A DNA stretch of 64,000 nt, from contig NZ_MUBG01000001.1 in assembly GCF_002022415.1 (NCBI RefSeq), forward strand, positions 1,570,501-1,634,500. The letters are read 5' to 3'. Position 1 is the first letter of the stretch. Every line of letters begins with the position of its first letter. This document shows, piece after piece, positions 27,962-38,936 of this stretch. A program made the translations under genes and the position numbers. The notes beneath the pieces are model-generated. The model had not been told where the DNA came from. It ran no database searches and worked only from the letters and a program-made list of their open reading frames with translations. The DNA is from Bartonella sp. WD12.1 (lineage in GTDB: Bacteria > Pseudomonadota > Alphaproteobacteria > Rhizobiales > Rhizobiaceae).

Positions 27962-29356
27962 TTAATCAGTGGGGGAAAGAGAATGAAAAAATGACACAAT
28001 AATCTTTGCTAATTTTTCAGCTACTTGTTGTTTACTCATACATGGCCATTGTTCAACAGTTTCTCTACTAACCAGACAAATTTTATTTGTATCTCCACCC
28101 ATTACACTTGTTCCATCAGTGTGAAGAGAAACATCGTTTGCAAGAATGAAATCTGCTCCTTTTTGAACACATTTTTTTTGTGCGTTCACAATAATGTCAC
28201 ATGTTTCAGCGGCAAAACCAATCACAAGTGGGGGGCGGTTTGAAGCGTGACCGATAGTTGCCAAAATATCAGGATTTTCGACCATATGCAAAGATGGTGG
28301 GATTTTGTTGTTTTCCTTTTTGATTTTTTGTAAAAATTGCGTTTGGCTACGCCAATCACAAACAGCAGCAACAAAAATAGCACCATCAGCAGGTAATGCA
28401 GTTTGAACAGCTTCTAACATTTGACAAGCTGTTTCCACGTGAATAGTTTTTACGTTTTGTGGATCAGGAATATCAACTGGTCCGCAAATAAGTGTTACTG
28501 CAGCTCCCAAGTGTTCTAAAACTGTTGCAATTGCATGACCTTGTTTGCCTGAGGAGCGATTGGCAAGATAACGTATTGGGTCAATTGGTTCGTACGTGGG
28601 GCCAGAAGTAACAATGAAATGACGACCAGAAAGCGGCTTTTCTTTCTTTCTCAAAAGAGTTTCTATGGAGGCTACAATGGTTAAGGGGTCACTCATACGC
28701 CCATAACCTATTTCATCTCGTTCAGCCATTTTACCACTTTCTGGTCCTACTATATGAACCCCATCAGCATGCAATTGTGCTACATTACGTACAGTTGCAG
28801 GATGAGCCCACATAGCCGGATTCATAGCTGGCGCAATCAAAAGTGGACAGCGTGCTGCTAAAAGCACACAACCAGCCAAATCATCTGCTATGCCAACAGC
28901 CATTTTTGCAATGCGATCGGCAGTAGCTGGTGCTAAAATAATTAAATCAGCATTACGTGCTAGTCGAATATGACTAATATCATGATCTTTTTCACGTGAA
29001 AATAAATCGCTATATACAACGCCACCATTCAGAGCTTCAGCTGCTAAGAGGGTAACAAATTTTTGAGCCGCTTTTGTCATAATAATGTTCAAATGCGCTC
29101 CACGTTCTTGTAAACGACGAATCAAATCAAGTGCTTTATAGGCAGCAATTCCACCACCGATAATGAGAAGCACAGATTTTGATTGCAATGATTGCATTTC
29201 AACAGCACTTGCTTGTAATAGTGGTGTGAATGATGCGGTGGGATTGCTTAACAAACGACGTGCTTCTTCTTCCATAGAAACACCATTTTGTGCTGCTCGT
29301 ATGCGCAACATTGCTTTGGTTTCAGGTGAAAGATTACGGATAGTGATACTGGCCAT
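27962..29356 (-). CDS. coaBC: CoaBC (phosphopantothenoylcysteine decarboxylase/synthetase) with an N-terminal FitA-like RHH domain
   Basis: 464 aa. Residues 1-~40 ('MASITIRNLSPETKAMLRIR', 'GVSMEEEARRLL') look like a FitA-type ribbon-helix-helix antitoxin DNA-binding domain. From ~60 the CoaB-CoaC enzyme begins: 'SVLLIIGGGIAAYKALDLIRRL', 'APAMNPAMWAHPATVRN', then the synthetase half 'VTSGPTYEPIDPIRYLANRS', 'SGKQGHAIA', 'VAAVCDW' and 'FAAET'. The enzyme converts 4'-phosphopantothenate and cysteine to 4'-phosphopantetheine for CoA. The ATG at 29356 has GGAAG upstream, so the RHH part belongs to the protein as read. It overlaps the 3' end of ubiB. Confidence 0.93.
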   Translation of the reverse strand: MASITIRNLSPETKAMLRIRAAQNGVSMEEEARRLLSNPTASFTPLLQASAVEMQSLQSKSVLLIIGGGIAAYKALDLIRRLQERGAHLNIIMTKAAQKFVTLLAAEALNGGVVYSDLFSREKDHDISHIRLARNADLIILAPATADRIAKMAVGIADDLAGCVLLAARCPLLIAPAMNPAMWAHPATVRNVAQLHADGVHIVGPESGKMAERDEIGYGRMSDPLTIVASIETLLRKKEKPLSGRHFIVTSGPTYEPIDPIRYLANRSSGKQGHAIATVLEHLGAAVTLICGPVDIPDPQNVKTIHVETACQMLEAVQTALPADGAIFVAAVCDWRSQTQFLQKIKKENNKIPPSLHMVENPDILATIGHASNRPPLVIGFAAETCDIIVNAQKKCVQKGADFILANDVSLHTDGTSVMGGDTNKICLVSRETVEQWPCMSKQQVAEKLAKIIVSFFHSLSPTD

Positions 29357-31014
29357 AAAATGCTTCCAAAGGAATAAAGTGATTTCAATGATTTCATAAA
29401 CTTTATTCTTTTTAGCATATTAAGCAAATTAGAAAAAATGAAAAAGAAAAAGCCTAAAATAATGAGACAAAGGGTCGTGATAAATAAATTATAACGGCTA
29501 TAACGGTGATTACGATTTTGTTCGAAAACAAAGTGCTTAAAGGTGGAGGGGGAAAGATACAGTCCTGTTTTTGTCATTTGGCTGAGATTTTCTTCTATAC
29601 GCTGAAGGTTTTTCACTAACTTTGGTGTTTGACGTGCCAGCGAAAACAGTGCTTGTGCTCCCTCATTAAAATCTTGGATAAGTCCCATAGGGCCTAAATT
29701 TTTGCCAATCCATTCTTTAACAACTGGTTCAGAGGCTTTCCACATATTAAAAGCTGGATCCAATGTGCGAGCTACACCTTCTACAACAATCATAGTTTTT
29801 TGCAGCAGCAAAAGTTCAGGCCGAGTTTTCATGTCAAATAATTCAGTAACTTCAAACAAAAGTGTGAGTAATTTGGCCATGGAAATGCTTTGTGCTGATT
29901 GTCCGTGAATGGGCTCACCAATAGCTCGGTTGGCTTGAGCAAAACTTTCAATACTGTGATGAGGAGGTACATATCCTGCTTCAAAGTGGGCGCGTGCCAC
30001 TCGATAGTAATCACGAGTAATAAAACCATAAAGAATTTCAGCGAGGAAATATTTTTCTTTTTTACTAAGCCGCCCTGTAATTCCTAAATCAACAGCAACA
30101 ATACATCCTTGTTGATCTACGAATAAATTACCAGGATGCATATCGGCATGAAAAAAACCATCCCGTAGTGTGTGGCGAAGGAAAGATTGAATAAGCGTGG
30201 TTGCTAGATTTTTCAAATCAAAGCCTGCTTCTTTAAGTGCTGAAATATTAGACATTTTTATGCCATCAATCCATTCCATCGTTAAAACATCGCGTCCTGT
30301 TCTTTCCCAATCCACTAGAGGCACCCGAAAACCTATATCATTTTGAATATTTTCAGCCATTTCTGATAGGGCAGCTGCTTCTAAGCGTAAATCCATTTCA
30401 ATACGGGTAGTTTGTGCCAGAGTTTCAACAACACGAACAGGGCGTAAACGTCGAGAAGCGGGAATATAACGCTCTTGCAAACGGGCAATAAGGTAGAAAC
30501 TTTTAAGATCTTTAGCAAAACGAGTTCTGATATTGGGGCGGATAACTTTAACGGCACATTTTTTTTTATGACCTGTTTCATCATAATATTCAGCTGGATG
30601 AACTTGGGCAACAGAAGCAGCAGCAATAGGTGGGCAAAAATCTATGAATAAATCATCCATAGGGCGACCTAGCGAACTTTCAATTTGGGCAATAGCTGCA
30701 GTACAAGGAAATGTTTGGACACAGTCTTGTAGCTGTGCCAGATCTTTAGCAATATCACGCCCTACAATGTCAGGTCGGGTGGCAAGAAATTGACCAAGCT
30801 TAATATAAGAGGGGCCAAGCTTATTAATGGCGTGTGACATATTTTCAGATCGGTGTTTCTTTTTTGTTTTACGCCGTGCTAAAATTCTTGCTATATGGTG
30901 ACATGTCGCCAGAGGACCATGAAGACCTTCTCTGGGAAGAGCACTAAGGACACCCTCACGCGCTAAAATCCATCCCGCGCGCATAAGTTGAAAATAAGCA
31001 GAAATTTGTACCAT
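29248..31014 (-). CDS. ubiB: UbiB, ubiquinone-biosynthesis accessory ATPase/kinase-like protein
   Basis: 588 aa as read. The KxGQ nucleotide-loop motif appears in 'GPSYIKLGQFLATRPDI', followed by 'AAASVAQVH', 'KKCAVKVIRPN', 'DGFFHADMHPGNLFVD' and 'VAVDLGITGRL'. A hydrophobic C-terminal segment ('LFITTLCLIILGFFFFIFSN') anchors it in the inner membrane near the COQ-like complex. Relatives end soon after this helix; here the frame runs on ~50 residues, overlapping coaBC by 109 bp. A single-base change would end it near 29418, so the tail may be artefactual or a lost stop. It lies 3 bp after ubiE, probably one operon. Confidence 0.92.
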   Translation of the reverse strand: MVQISAYFQLMRAGWILAREGVLSALPREGLHGPLATCHHIARILARRKTKKKHRSENMSHAINKLGPSYIKLGQFLATRPDIVGRDIAKDLAQLQDCVQTFPCTAAIAQIESSLGRPMDDLFIDFCPPIAAASVAQVHPAEYYDETGHKKKCAVKVIRPNIRTRFAKDLKSFYLIARLQERYIPASRRLRPVRVVETLAQTTRIEMDLRLEAAALSEMAENIQNDIGFRVPLVDWERTGRDVLTMEWIDGIKMSNISALKEAGFDLKNLATTLIQSFLRHTLRDGFFHADMHPGNLFVDQQGCIVAVDLGITGRLSKKEKYFLAEILYGFITRDYYRVARAHFEAGYVPPHHSIESFAQANRAIGEPIHGQSAQSISMAKLLTLLFEVTELFDMKTRPELLLLQKTMIVVEGVARTLDPAFNMWKASEPVVKEWIGKNLGPMGLIQDFNEGAQALFSLARQTPKLVKNLQRIEENLSQMTKTGLYLSPSTFKHFVFEQNRNHRYSRYNLFITTLCLIILGFFFFIFSNLLNMLKRIKFMKSLKSLYSFGSILWPVSLSVIFHLKPKQCCAYEQHKMVFLWKKKHVVC

Positions 31015-31017
31015 TTT

Positions 31018-31800
31018 TCAGATCTTCCAGCCTGAATGTAATGCTGCAATAGCACCGGTGAGGTTGCGATACGATACTCGCGAGAAACCTGCACGACTAA
31101 TCATATGGGCAAAATCATCTTGTTTGGGAAATTTACGAATGGATTCAACCAAATAACGATAAGCATCGCCATCACCGGTAATCAATTGACCAAGTTGGGG
31201 AATGGCATGAAAAGACCAAAGATCATAAATTTTATCAAGAAAAGGCATTTCGACGTTTGAAAACTCTAAACATAAAAAACGCCCACCCGGTTTTAAAACA
31301 CGCAAAGCTTGCTTAAGAGCTTTATCAATATGTGGCACATTGCGAATTCCAAAAGCAATTGTATAAGCATCAAAGCTTTGATCTTCAAAAGGAAGATCTT
31401 CTGCATTGGCTTCAATAAAATCAATAAAAGGAGCAAGACCATTTTTATGCGCACGCTCTTTACCAATGTTGAGCATCGAATTATTAATATCAAGTACTGT
31501 AGCGTGAACTTGTTTGCGTGAAGCATTGAGAATACGAAAAGCGATATCACCAGTCCCACCAGCTACATCAAGAACTTTCCAGCCAGAAATCGCTGGTGGA
31601 GAGAGCCATGCAACCATAGAATTTTTCCACATACGGTGCAGCCCAAGAGACATAATGTCATTCATTTTGTCATAGTTTGTCGCAACAGAATGAAATACAT
31701 CGTCGACCATAGACTGCTTTTGCATTTCATCAACTTTTGTGAAACCAAAAGAATATTCCATGCCACCGTCAGCCCCTACGCGTTTCATTTCAGCTGGCAT
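31018..31800 (-). CDS. ubiE: UbiE, ubiquinone/menaquinone C-methyltransferase
   Basis: 260 aa SAM-dependent methyltransferase. Motif I '[16 protein letters not shown]', the upstream '[13 protein letters not shown]', '[20 protein letters not shown]', '[12 protein letters not shown]' and '[15 protein letters not shown]' are diagnostic. It methylates the quinone ring during ubiquinone synthesis. The stop lies 3 bp before the ubiB ATG, consistent with a ubiE-ubiB operon in the ubiquinone pathway. Confidence 0.97.
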   Translation of the reverse strand: MPAEMKRVGADGGMEYSFGFTKVDEMQKQSMVDDVFHSVATNYDKMNDIMSLGLHRMWKNSMVAWLSPPAISGWKVLDVAGGTGDIAFRILNASRKQVHATVLDINNSMLNIGKERAHKNGLAPFIDFIEANAEDLPFEDQSFDAYTIAFGIRNVPHIDKALKQALRVLKPGGRFLCLEFSNVEMPFLDKIYDLWSFHAIPQLGQLITGDGDAYRYLVESIRKFPKQDDFAHMISRAGFSRVSYRNLTGAIAALHSGWKI

Positions 31801-31918
31801 ATGTGACGACCTTTCTTATTTTTCTTTTATGTAAATGAAGAATAGAGAAAATTCTCACATACAAAAAAGTAATACGCAAAACTCAATGGTGCTTATAAGC
31901 TTAAAACAAAAAGTATTT

Positions 31919-34346
<2,428 letters not shown>

Positions 34347-35025
34347 AAGTCAATCCATTTCTGTATTTGATATCAATATTTTTATTGGCTCTGTTCAGGT
34401 TTAATATTCTAATGTGCTATTTACAAAAATAACTGCATTAAAACATTTACCGTATATCAAGTATATATTCAACATTTGTTACTCTATAATTAGGTGGATT
34501 AATTTTTCCATACGTAAATGGTGTCAAATCTTTATTTTTGCATTTATTTGATTAAAAAAAGAAGAGCAGGAAGATTTGATGATATTTTCTGTATTCAAGG
34601 ATCGTTTTTCTTTATGTTTATGCTTAAAAACGTTTACAATGAGATTTACATTCCTATCTCCCATGTATTCTGGATAAATGTATGAATTATTATGTTTTTT
34701 TGACAATTTTAGAAAATATCAAACATTTTAATCTATAAAAATGCTCATTATTTCGATCAAGTTATAGCTAAAAGAAAACAATATTTTTGATGATTATGAA
34801 CCTTAATCTTAATGGCTGAATGACCTAATAAGTTGATTATTTTATTGGGTGCTACTTGTGTAGTTTTACAGTTGTCAGAAAGAAAAATGCGGAATGTTTT
34901 TGCAAGGAATGCAAAATTAATTAATGCACTTAAGCTATATTCTTAAAATATTTGGAAATGATGATAAACGAATAAGATTTTGTTTATATTATTTGCCGAT
35001 TCATTTTTATTGACGAATAACTTCT
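34347..35025. other. Long spacer between gyrB and comM
   Basis: About 680 bp, strongly A/T-rich. A minus-strand frame near 34930-34770 reads coding-like text ('NKIINLLGHSAIKIKVHN') without a start or a family I know. No gene can be supported. The gyrB promoter should lie at its left end on the minus strand. Confidence 0.4.
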
Positions 35026-36558
35026 TTAACCAATAGTTGTTAATTTTTCACTGTTTAATCGATAGGAAATGGCTTCTGCAAGATGATGACGTGAAAGTTG
35101 ATCTGCTTCATCAAGATCAGCGATAGTGCGTGCAACTTTGAGGATACGGTGATAAGCGCGTGCAGAAAAGCACATTTTTTCACTAATATCCTGTAATAAT
35201 GTGGTCGCACTTTGATCTGGAATAGCAATTTGTTCAATAATTTTGCCAGGGCAATCACCGTTGGTGCGAATATGACCAAGGCCCAATTTTGCAAAACGTT
35301 TGGCTTGAATAGAACGGGTTCGCGCAACGCGTTTTGCAACATCACAGCTTTTTTCAGATTGTTCTGGTTGCATGAGATCCATAGCTGTTAGGGCAGGCAC
35401 GCAAATACGTAAGTCAATTCGATCGAGCAAAGGGTTAGAAATACGAGCTTGATAATCGCTCTGACAGCGTGGACCTTTAGCACAAACATGGCCTTCTTCG
35501 CCTGCCATGCCACATCGACAAGGATTCATTGCAGCAATGAGCTGGATGCGAGCGGGATAACTGATATGGTGATTAGCGCGGGCAATAATACATTCTCTAC
35601 TTTCTAAGGGTTGACGAAGAGAATCAAGGACTTGTGGAGAAAATTCAGGCAATTCATCAAGAAATAAAACGCCATTATGCGCAAGTGTTACTTCTCCTGG
35701 TTTTCCTTTGAGTCCACCACCAATTATTGCTGCCATGGAAGCAGAATGATGAGGAGAGCGAAAGGGACGGTGGCGTGAAATGGTATTGTGTACTGTTTCT
35801 CCAGTAATAGAGGCAATCAAACAAACATCTAAAAGCTCACGGCTATCAAGAGGCGGTAAAATAGAAGGTAAGCATTGAGCTAACATAGATTTTCCTGCGC
35901 CAGGAGGGCCTACAAATAAAAGGTTATGCCGTCCAGCTGCGCATACTTCTAAAGCACGTTTGGCGGCTTTTTGTCCTTTAATCTCACAAAGGTCTAGTAA
36001 CTCAGTTTGGATTGTGTATTGGCGTGGTTGTGGACGCTTTAGGATTTGTGTTCCTTTAAAATGGTTGACGATAGCAAGAAGTGTATCGGGTGCGAGAATA
36101 TCCATATCTGCATTTGCCCATGCAGCTTCAGGTCCGCATTGGTGGGGACAAATTAACCCTTTATTAAGTGATAAAGCTGTCATAGCGGTTGGTAAAACGC
36201 CGTTGACAGCAGTAATAGATCCATCCAGTGATAATTCTCCTAAAATGATATAATTTTGTGCTATTTTTTGGGGAAGAAGTCCCATAGCGAGCATTAAGCC
36301 TATTGCAATAGGGAGATCATAATGTGAACCTTCTTTAGGTAAATCAGCTGGTGCAAGATTAATCGTAACTCGTTTGTTAGGCATGGAAAGTCCACAAGCA
36401 TGCAGGGCTGCTTGCACACGTTCACGACTTTCTGCGATAGCTTTATCTGCCAATCCAACAATAGCCATTCCTATCCTACCAGGAGCAATCATAACCTGTA
36501 CATCAACAGGGATTGCTTCTAAACCGCGAAAAGCAATTGTTGTAACACGCGCGACCAT
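35026..36558 (-). CDS. comM: ComM/YifB-family Mg-chelatase-like AAA+ ATPase
   Basis: 510 aa from the ATG at 36558, chosen because the protein then starts 'MVARVTTIAFRGLEAIPVDV' as in the family and a GGGGGAAA Shine-Dalgarno precedes it; the longer frame to 36618 adds an unrelated leader. A Lon-like N-terminal domain is followed by Walker A 'GPPGAGKSML', Walker B 'GVLFLDELPEF' and a cysteine cluster 'NPCRCGMAGEEGHVCAKGPRC'. ComM is a hexameric helicase promoting branch migration during integration of transformed DNA. Competence in this organism is unknown. Confidence 0.95.
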   Translation of the reverse strand: MVARVTTIAFRGLEAIPVDVQVMIAPGRIGMAIVGLADKAIAESRERVQAALHACGLSMPNKRVTINLAPADLPKEGSHYDLPIAIGLMLAMGLLPQKIAQNYIILGELSLDGSITAVNGVLPTAMTALSLNKGLICPHQCGPEAAWANADMDILAPDTLLAIVNHFKGTQILKRPQPRQYTIQTELLDLCEIKGQKAAKRALEVCAAGRHNLLFVGPPGAGKSMLAQCLPSILPPLDSRELLDVCLIASITGETVHNTISRHRPFRSPHHSASMAAIIGGGLKGKPGEVTLAHNGVLFLDELPEFSPQVLDSLRQPLESRECIIARANHHISYPARIQLIAAMNPCRCGMAGEEGHVCAKGPRCQSDYQARISNPLLDRIDLRICVPALTAMDLMQPEQSEKSCDVAKRVARTRSIQAKRFAKLGLGHIRTNGDCPGKIIEQIAIPDQSATTLLQDISEKMCFSARAYHRILKVARTIADLDEADQLSRHHLAEAISYRLNSEKLTTIG

Positions 36559-36681
36559 AAATTTTTTCCCCCTTTTTTTGATTGCGAAAAAACAATCATA
36601 TCTGCCTATAAAAATCAAGCAGGGTCTGTATGTGGTGCTTTTGATGGGGTAATTTATTTGTATAAATAAATATATACAAGT

Positions 36682-36846
36682 TTTATGGCATAGTGACAGA
36701 TGGGGATTTACATAAATTTAACCATCGTAACATTACGGCTCAAGATATTATAGAATGAGCTAATAAAGATGTTTAAAAAAAGCCAAAGGAGACTATTTGT
36801 TTTTATAATGTCAGAGGCTTACAAACACAGGAAAATGATATGATAT
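36682..36846 (+). pseudogene. Possible remnant of a KdsD/KpsF-type sugar-phosphate isomerase (CBS-domain end)
   Basis: A plus-strand frame reads 'FYGIVTDGDLHKFNHRNITA' and 'QDIIE', stop, 'ANKDV', stop, 'KKPKETICF'. 'GI(I/V)TDGDLRR…(I/V)DEIMTKNPKTI' is the hallmark of the first CBS repeat of KdsD/KpsF arabinose-5-phosphate isomerases. Two in-frame stops mark it as dead. No SIS domain is visible upstream, where comM already begins in the opposite direction. Eye-level match, moderate to low confidence. Confidence 0.4.
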
Positions 36847-36920
36847 CACCATAAAATATTGTTTGATATAATCACATGTATGAAGAATTTAAAAAACGGA
36901 CATATTTATTTTCTTTTTAG

Positions 36921-38936
36921 ATGTTATGTATAAAAACATACTATAAAATGTTTATTTTAAGAGTACCTAATTTGGTGATATGTCAGAAAAAAGTTTTGTC
37001 GAAATCAAAAACTGTACGCAGCGTATTTGTAGGCTTATGTTTAGTTTTTGCTTGTCCGCAATCGCTTGCAGCGTTTGAGCTTTTTGGCATTCATTTGTGG
37101 GGTGAAAAAAAGCCAAATCTTTCTTCAGGTGATATGAGTGGTACGGAAAAATTTTATCAAGTTGAAGTTGTTGTACCACAGGGTGCTCCGCAAGTAGGGG
37201 CTCAAATAGTTAAAGACGTGTCTTCTCTTGTTGCTGATCAAGATAAAGCAGTTTCCAGTTCTTCTGGTTTGTTGGCTAAAGCTCGTTCAAATTATCAAGC
37301 TATTCTTTCTGCTCTTTATGCTGATGGACGTTACGGGGGTGTTATTAGTATCAAAATTAATGGTTTGGAAGTTGCTGATTTGTCTCCTATGACTCAATTG
37401 CCAGTTCAATCTACCATTGTTATTACAGTTGATGCTGGGCCACAGTATGTTTTTAGTGCCGCAAGTATCACAGAGGCTGCTCCACTTATAAAAAAAACAA
37501 ATTCAATGCCTTCAGTCGAAGAGTTGGGTTATAAAATTGGGGTTGTTGCAAAATCTGAAACTATTTTTAAGGCAGAACGATGGGCAATTGAAGGATGGCG
37601 TCGACATGGACATGCTAAAGTTAACATTGTGAGTCGTGATGTGGTTGCTAATCACGCTACGCGCCTTATTGATGCGCAGATTGTAACTGATCCTGGGCAA
37701 AAAGCTTATTATGGTTCTTTAAGTGTGCGCAATGTGAGTGAACAACCACGCATAGATTCAGATTATGTAAAATGGATAGCAGCATTAAAGCCAGGTCAGC
37801 AATATGATTCTAACGCATTAGCTAAAGCTAATAAGCGGCTTACGCGGCTTGATGTTTTTCGTGCTGTCAATATACAAGAGGCTGATGCAATTAACCCTGA
37901 TGGAAGTTTACCTCTGACGCTCGTTTTAGAGGAACGTAAGCCACGACGTTTTGGTGTTGGTGGTAGCTATTCAACATTGGATGGTGCTGGTTTTGAAGCT
38001 TATTGGATGCATAACAATCTTTTTGGCCATGCAGAACGCCTTAAAATTGAAACTAAGATAAGTGGTATTGGTGATTATCAAACGAAATTTTATCATCCAG
38101 AGAATTTTAATTATCTTTTTGGAACAACATTAATCAAGCCTGGTGTAATCACTCCCGATACAGATTTTGAAGCAGAATTAAAAATGCAACGAGACAGCCT
38201 AAATAATAACACAACACAAGCTATTAAAGGGAAATTTGGTCTTACCCATATTTTTAATGATAATTTATCGGGGCAATTTGCTATGGTAGCTTCTGATGGT
38301 CATTCGCATGATGATTATCTTGGAAGCCGTAATTTTACGATGGTTGGGTTACAGAATGGTTTGATTTATGATAGTCGTGATAATAAGTTCAATGCAACAA
38401 AAGGTTTATATGGCGAAACAGTAGTTGAACCATTGTATGAAGCGCATGCTAATGATTTTGTGACGAAAATAACAATAGAAGGTCGTTCTTATTGGGGACT
38501 TGATGAACAGGATCGTTTTGTTTTTGCAACACGGACAAAACTTGGTACAATTATCGGAAGCGATAAGGCGAAGTTGCCTTCAGATATGCTTTTTTTTGCT
38601 GGTGGTGGAGGGTCTGTTCGTGGTTATGCTTATCGCAATATTGGCATAAAGACGAAAAATAATACTGTTATTGGCGGACATACACTTGTTGAAGGTTCTG
38701 CTGAATTACGTCTTTCTATCAATGATACAATAGGGTTTGTCAGTTTTATAGATAGCGGTCTTGTAAAGGCGAAGGCGCATGTTGATTTTTCGCAAGATAT
38801 TAAATGGGGGGTAGGCATTGGAGGGCGTTATATGACAGGTCTTGGTCCTTTGCGATTTGATTTAGCCTGGCCTCTTAAGCGGGAGAAAGGTGATCCACGC
38901 GTAGGTTTTTATGTGGGTATAGGGCAAGCATTCTAA
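36921..38936 (+). CDS. tamA: TamA, outer-membrane Omp85-family assembly protein
   Basis: 671 aa as read. The start is uncertain: none of the candidates (ATG 36921, ATG 36948, TTG ~36996) has a strong Shine-Dalgarno. A signal peptide core 'SVFVGLCLVFACPQSLAA' precedes the mature start at 'FELFGIHLWG'. POTRA-like repeats (~60-350) lead to a beta-barrel containing the Omp85 lid motif 'GGGSVRGYAYRNIG', and the protein ends in an aromatic residue (GIGQAF), as barrel proteins do. With TamB it helps insert autotransporters and other outer-membrane proteins and move phospholipid. Its TAA overlaps the tamB ATG (TAATG). Confidence 0.93.
   Translation: MLCIKTYYKMFILRVPNLVICQKKVLSKSKTVRSVFVGLCLVFACPQSLAAFELFGIHLWGEKKPNLSSGDMSGTEKFYQVEVVVPQGAPQVGAQIVKDVSSLVADQDKAVSSSSGLLAKARSNYQAILSALYADGRYGGVISIKINGLEVADLSPMTQLPVQSTIVITVDAGPQYVFSAASITEAAPLIKKTNSMPSVEELGYKIGVVAKSETIFKAERWAIEGWRRHGHAKVNIVSRDVVANHATRLIDAQIVTDPGQKAYYGSLSVRNVSEQPRIDSDYVKWIAALKPGQQYDSNALAKANKRLTRLDVFRAVNIQEADAINPDGSLPLTLVLEERKPRRFGVGGSYSTLDGAGFEAYWMHNNLFGHAERLKIETKISGIGDYQTKFYHPENFNYLFGTTLIKPGVITPDTDFEAELKMQRDSLNNNTTQAIKGKFGLTHIFNDNLSGQFAMVASDGHSHDDYLGSRNFTMVGLQNGLIYDSRDNKFNATKGLYGETVVEPLYEAHANDFVTKITIEGRSYWGLDEQDRFVFATRTKLGTIIGSDKAKLPSDMLFFAGGGGSVRGYAYRNIGIKTKNNTVIGGHTLVEGSAELRLSINDTIGFVSFIDSGLVKAKAHVDFSQDIKWGVGIGGRYMTGLGPLRFDLAWPLKREKGDPRVGFYVGIGQAF

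Noticed and set aside
36559-36618. Longer ComM N-terminus
   Set aside because: The added residues match nothing in the family; ATG 36558 follows a good Shine-Dalgarno and yields the conserved MVARV start.
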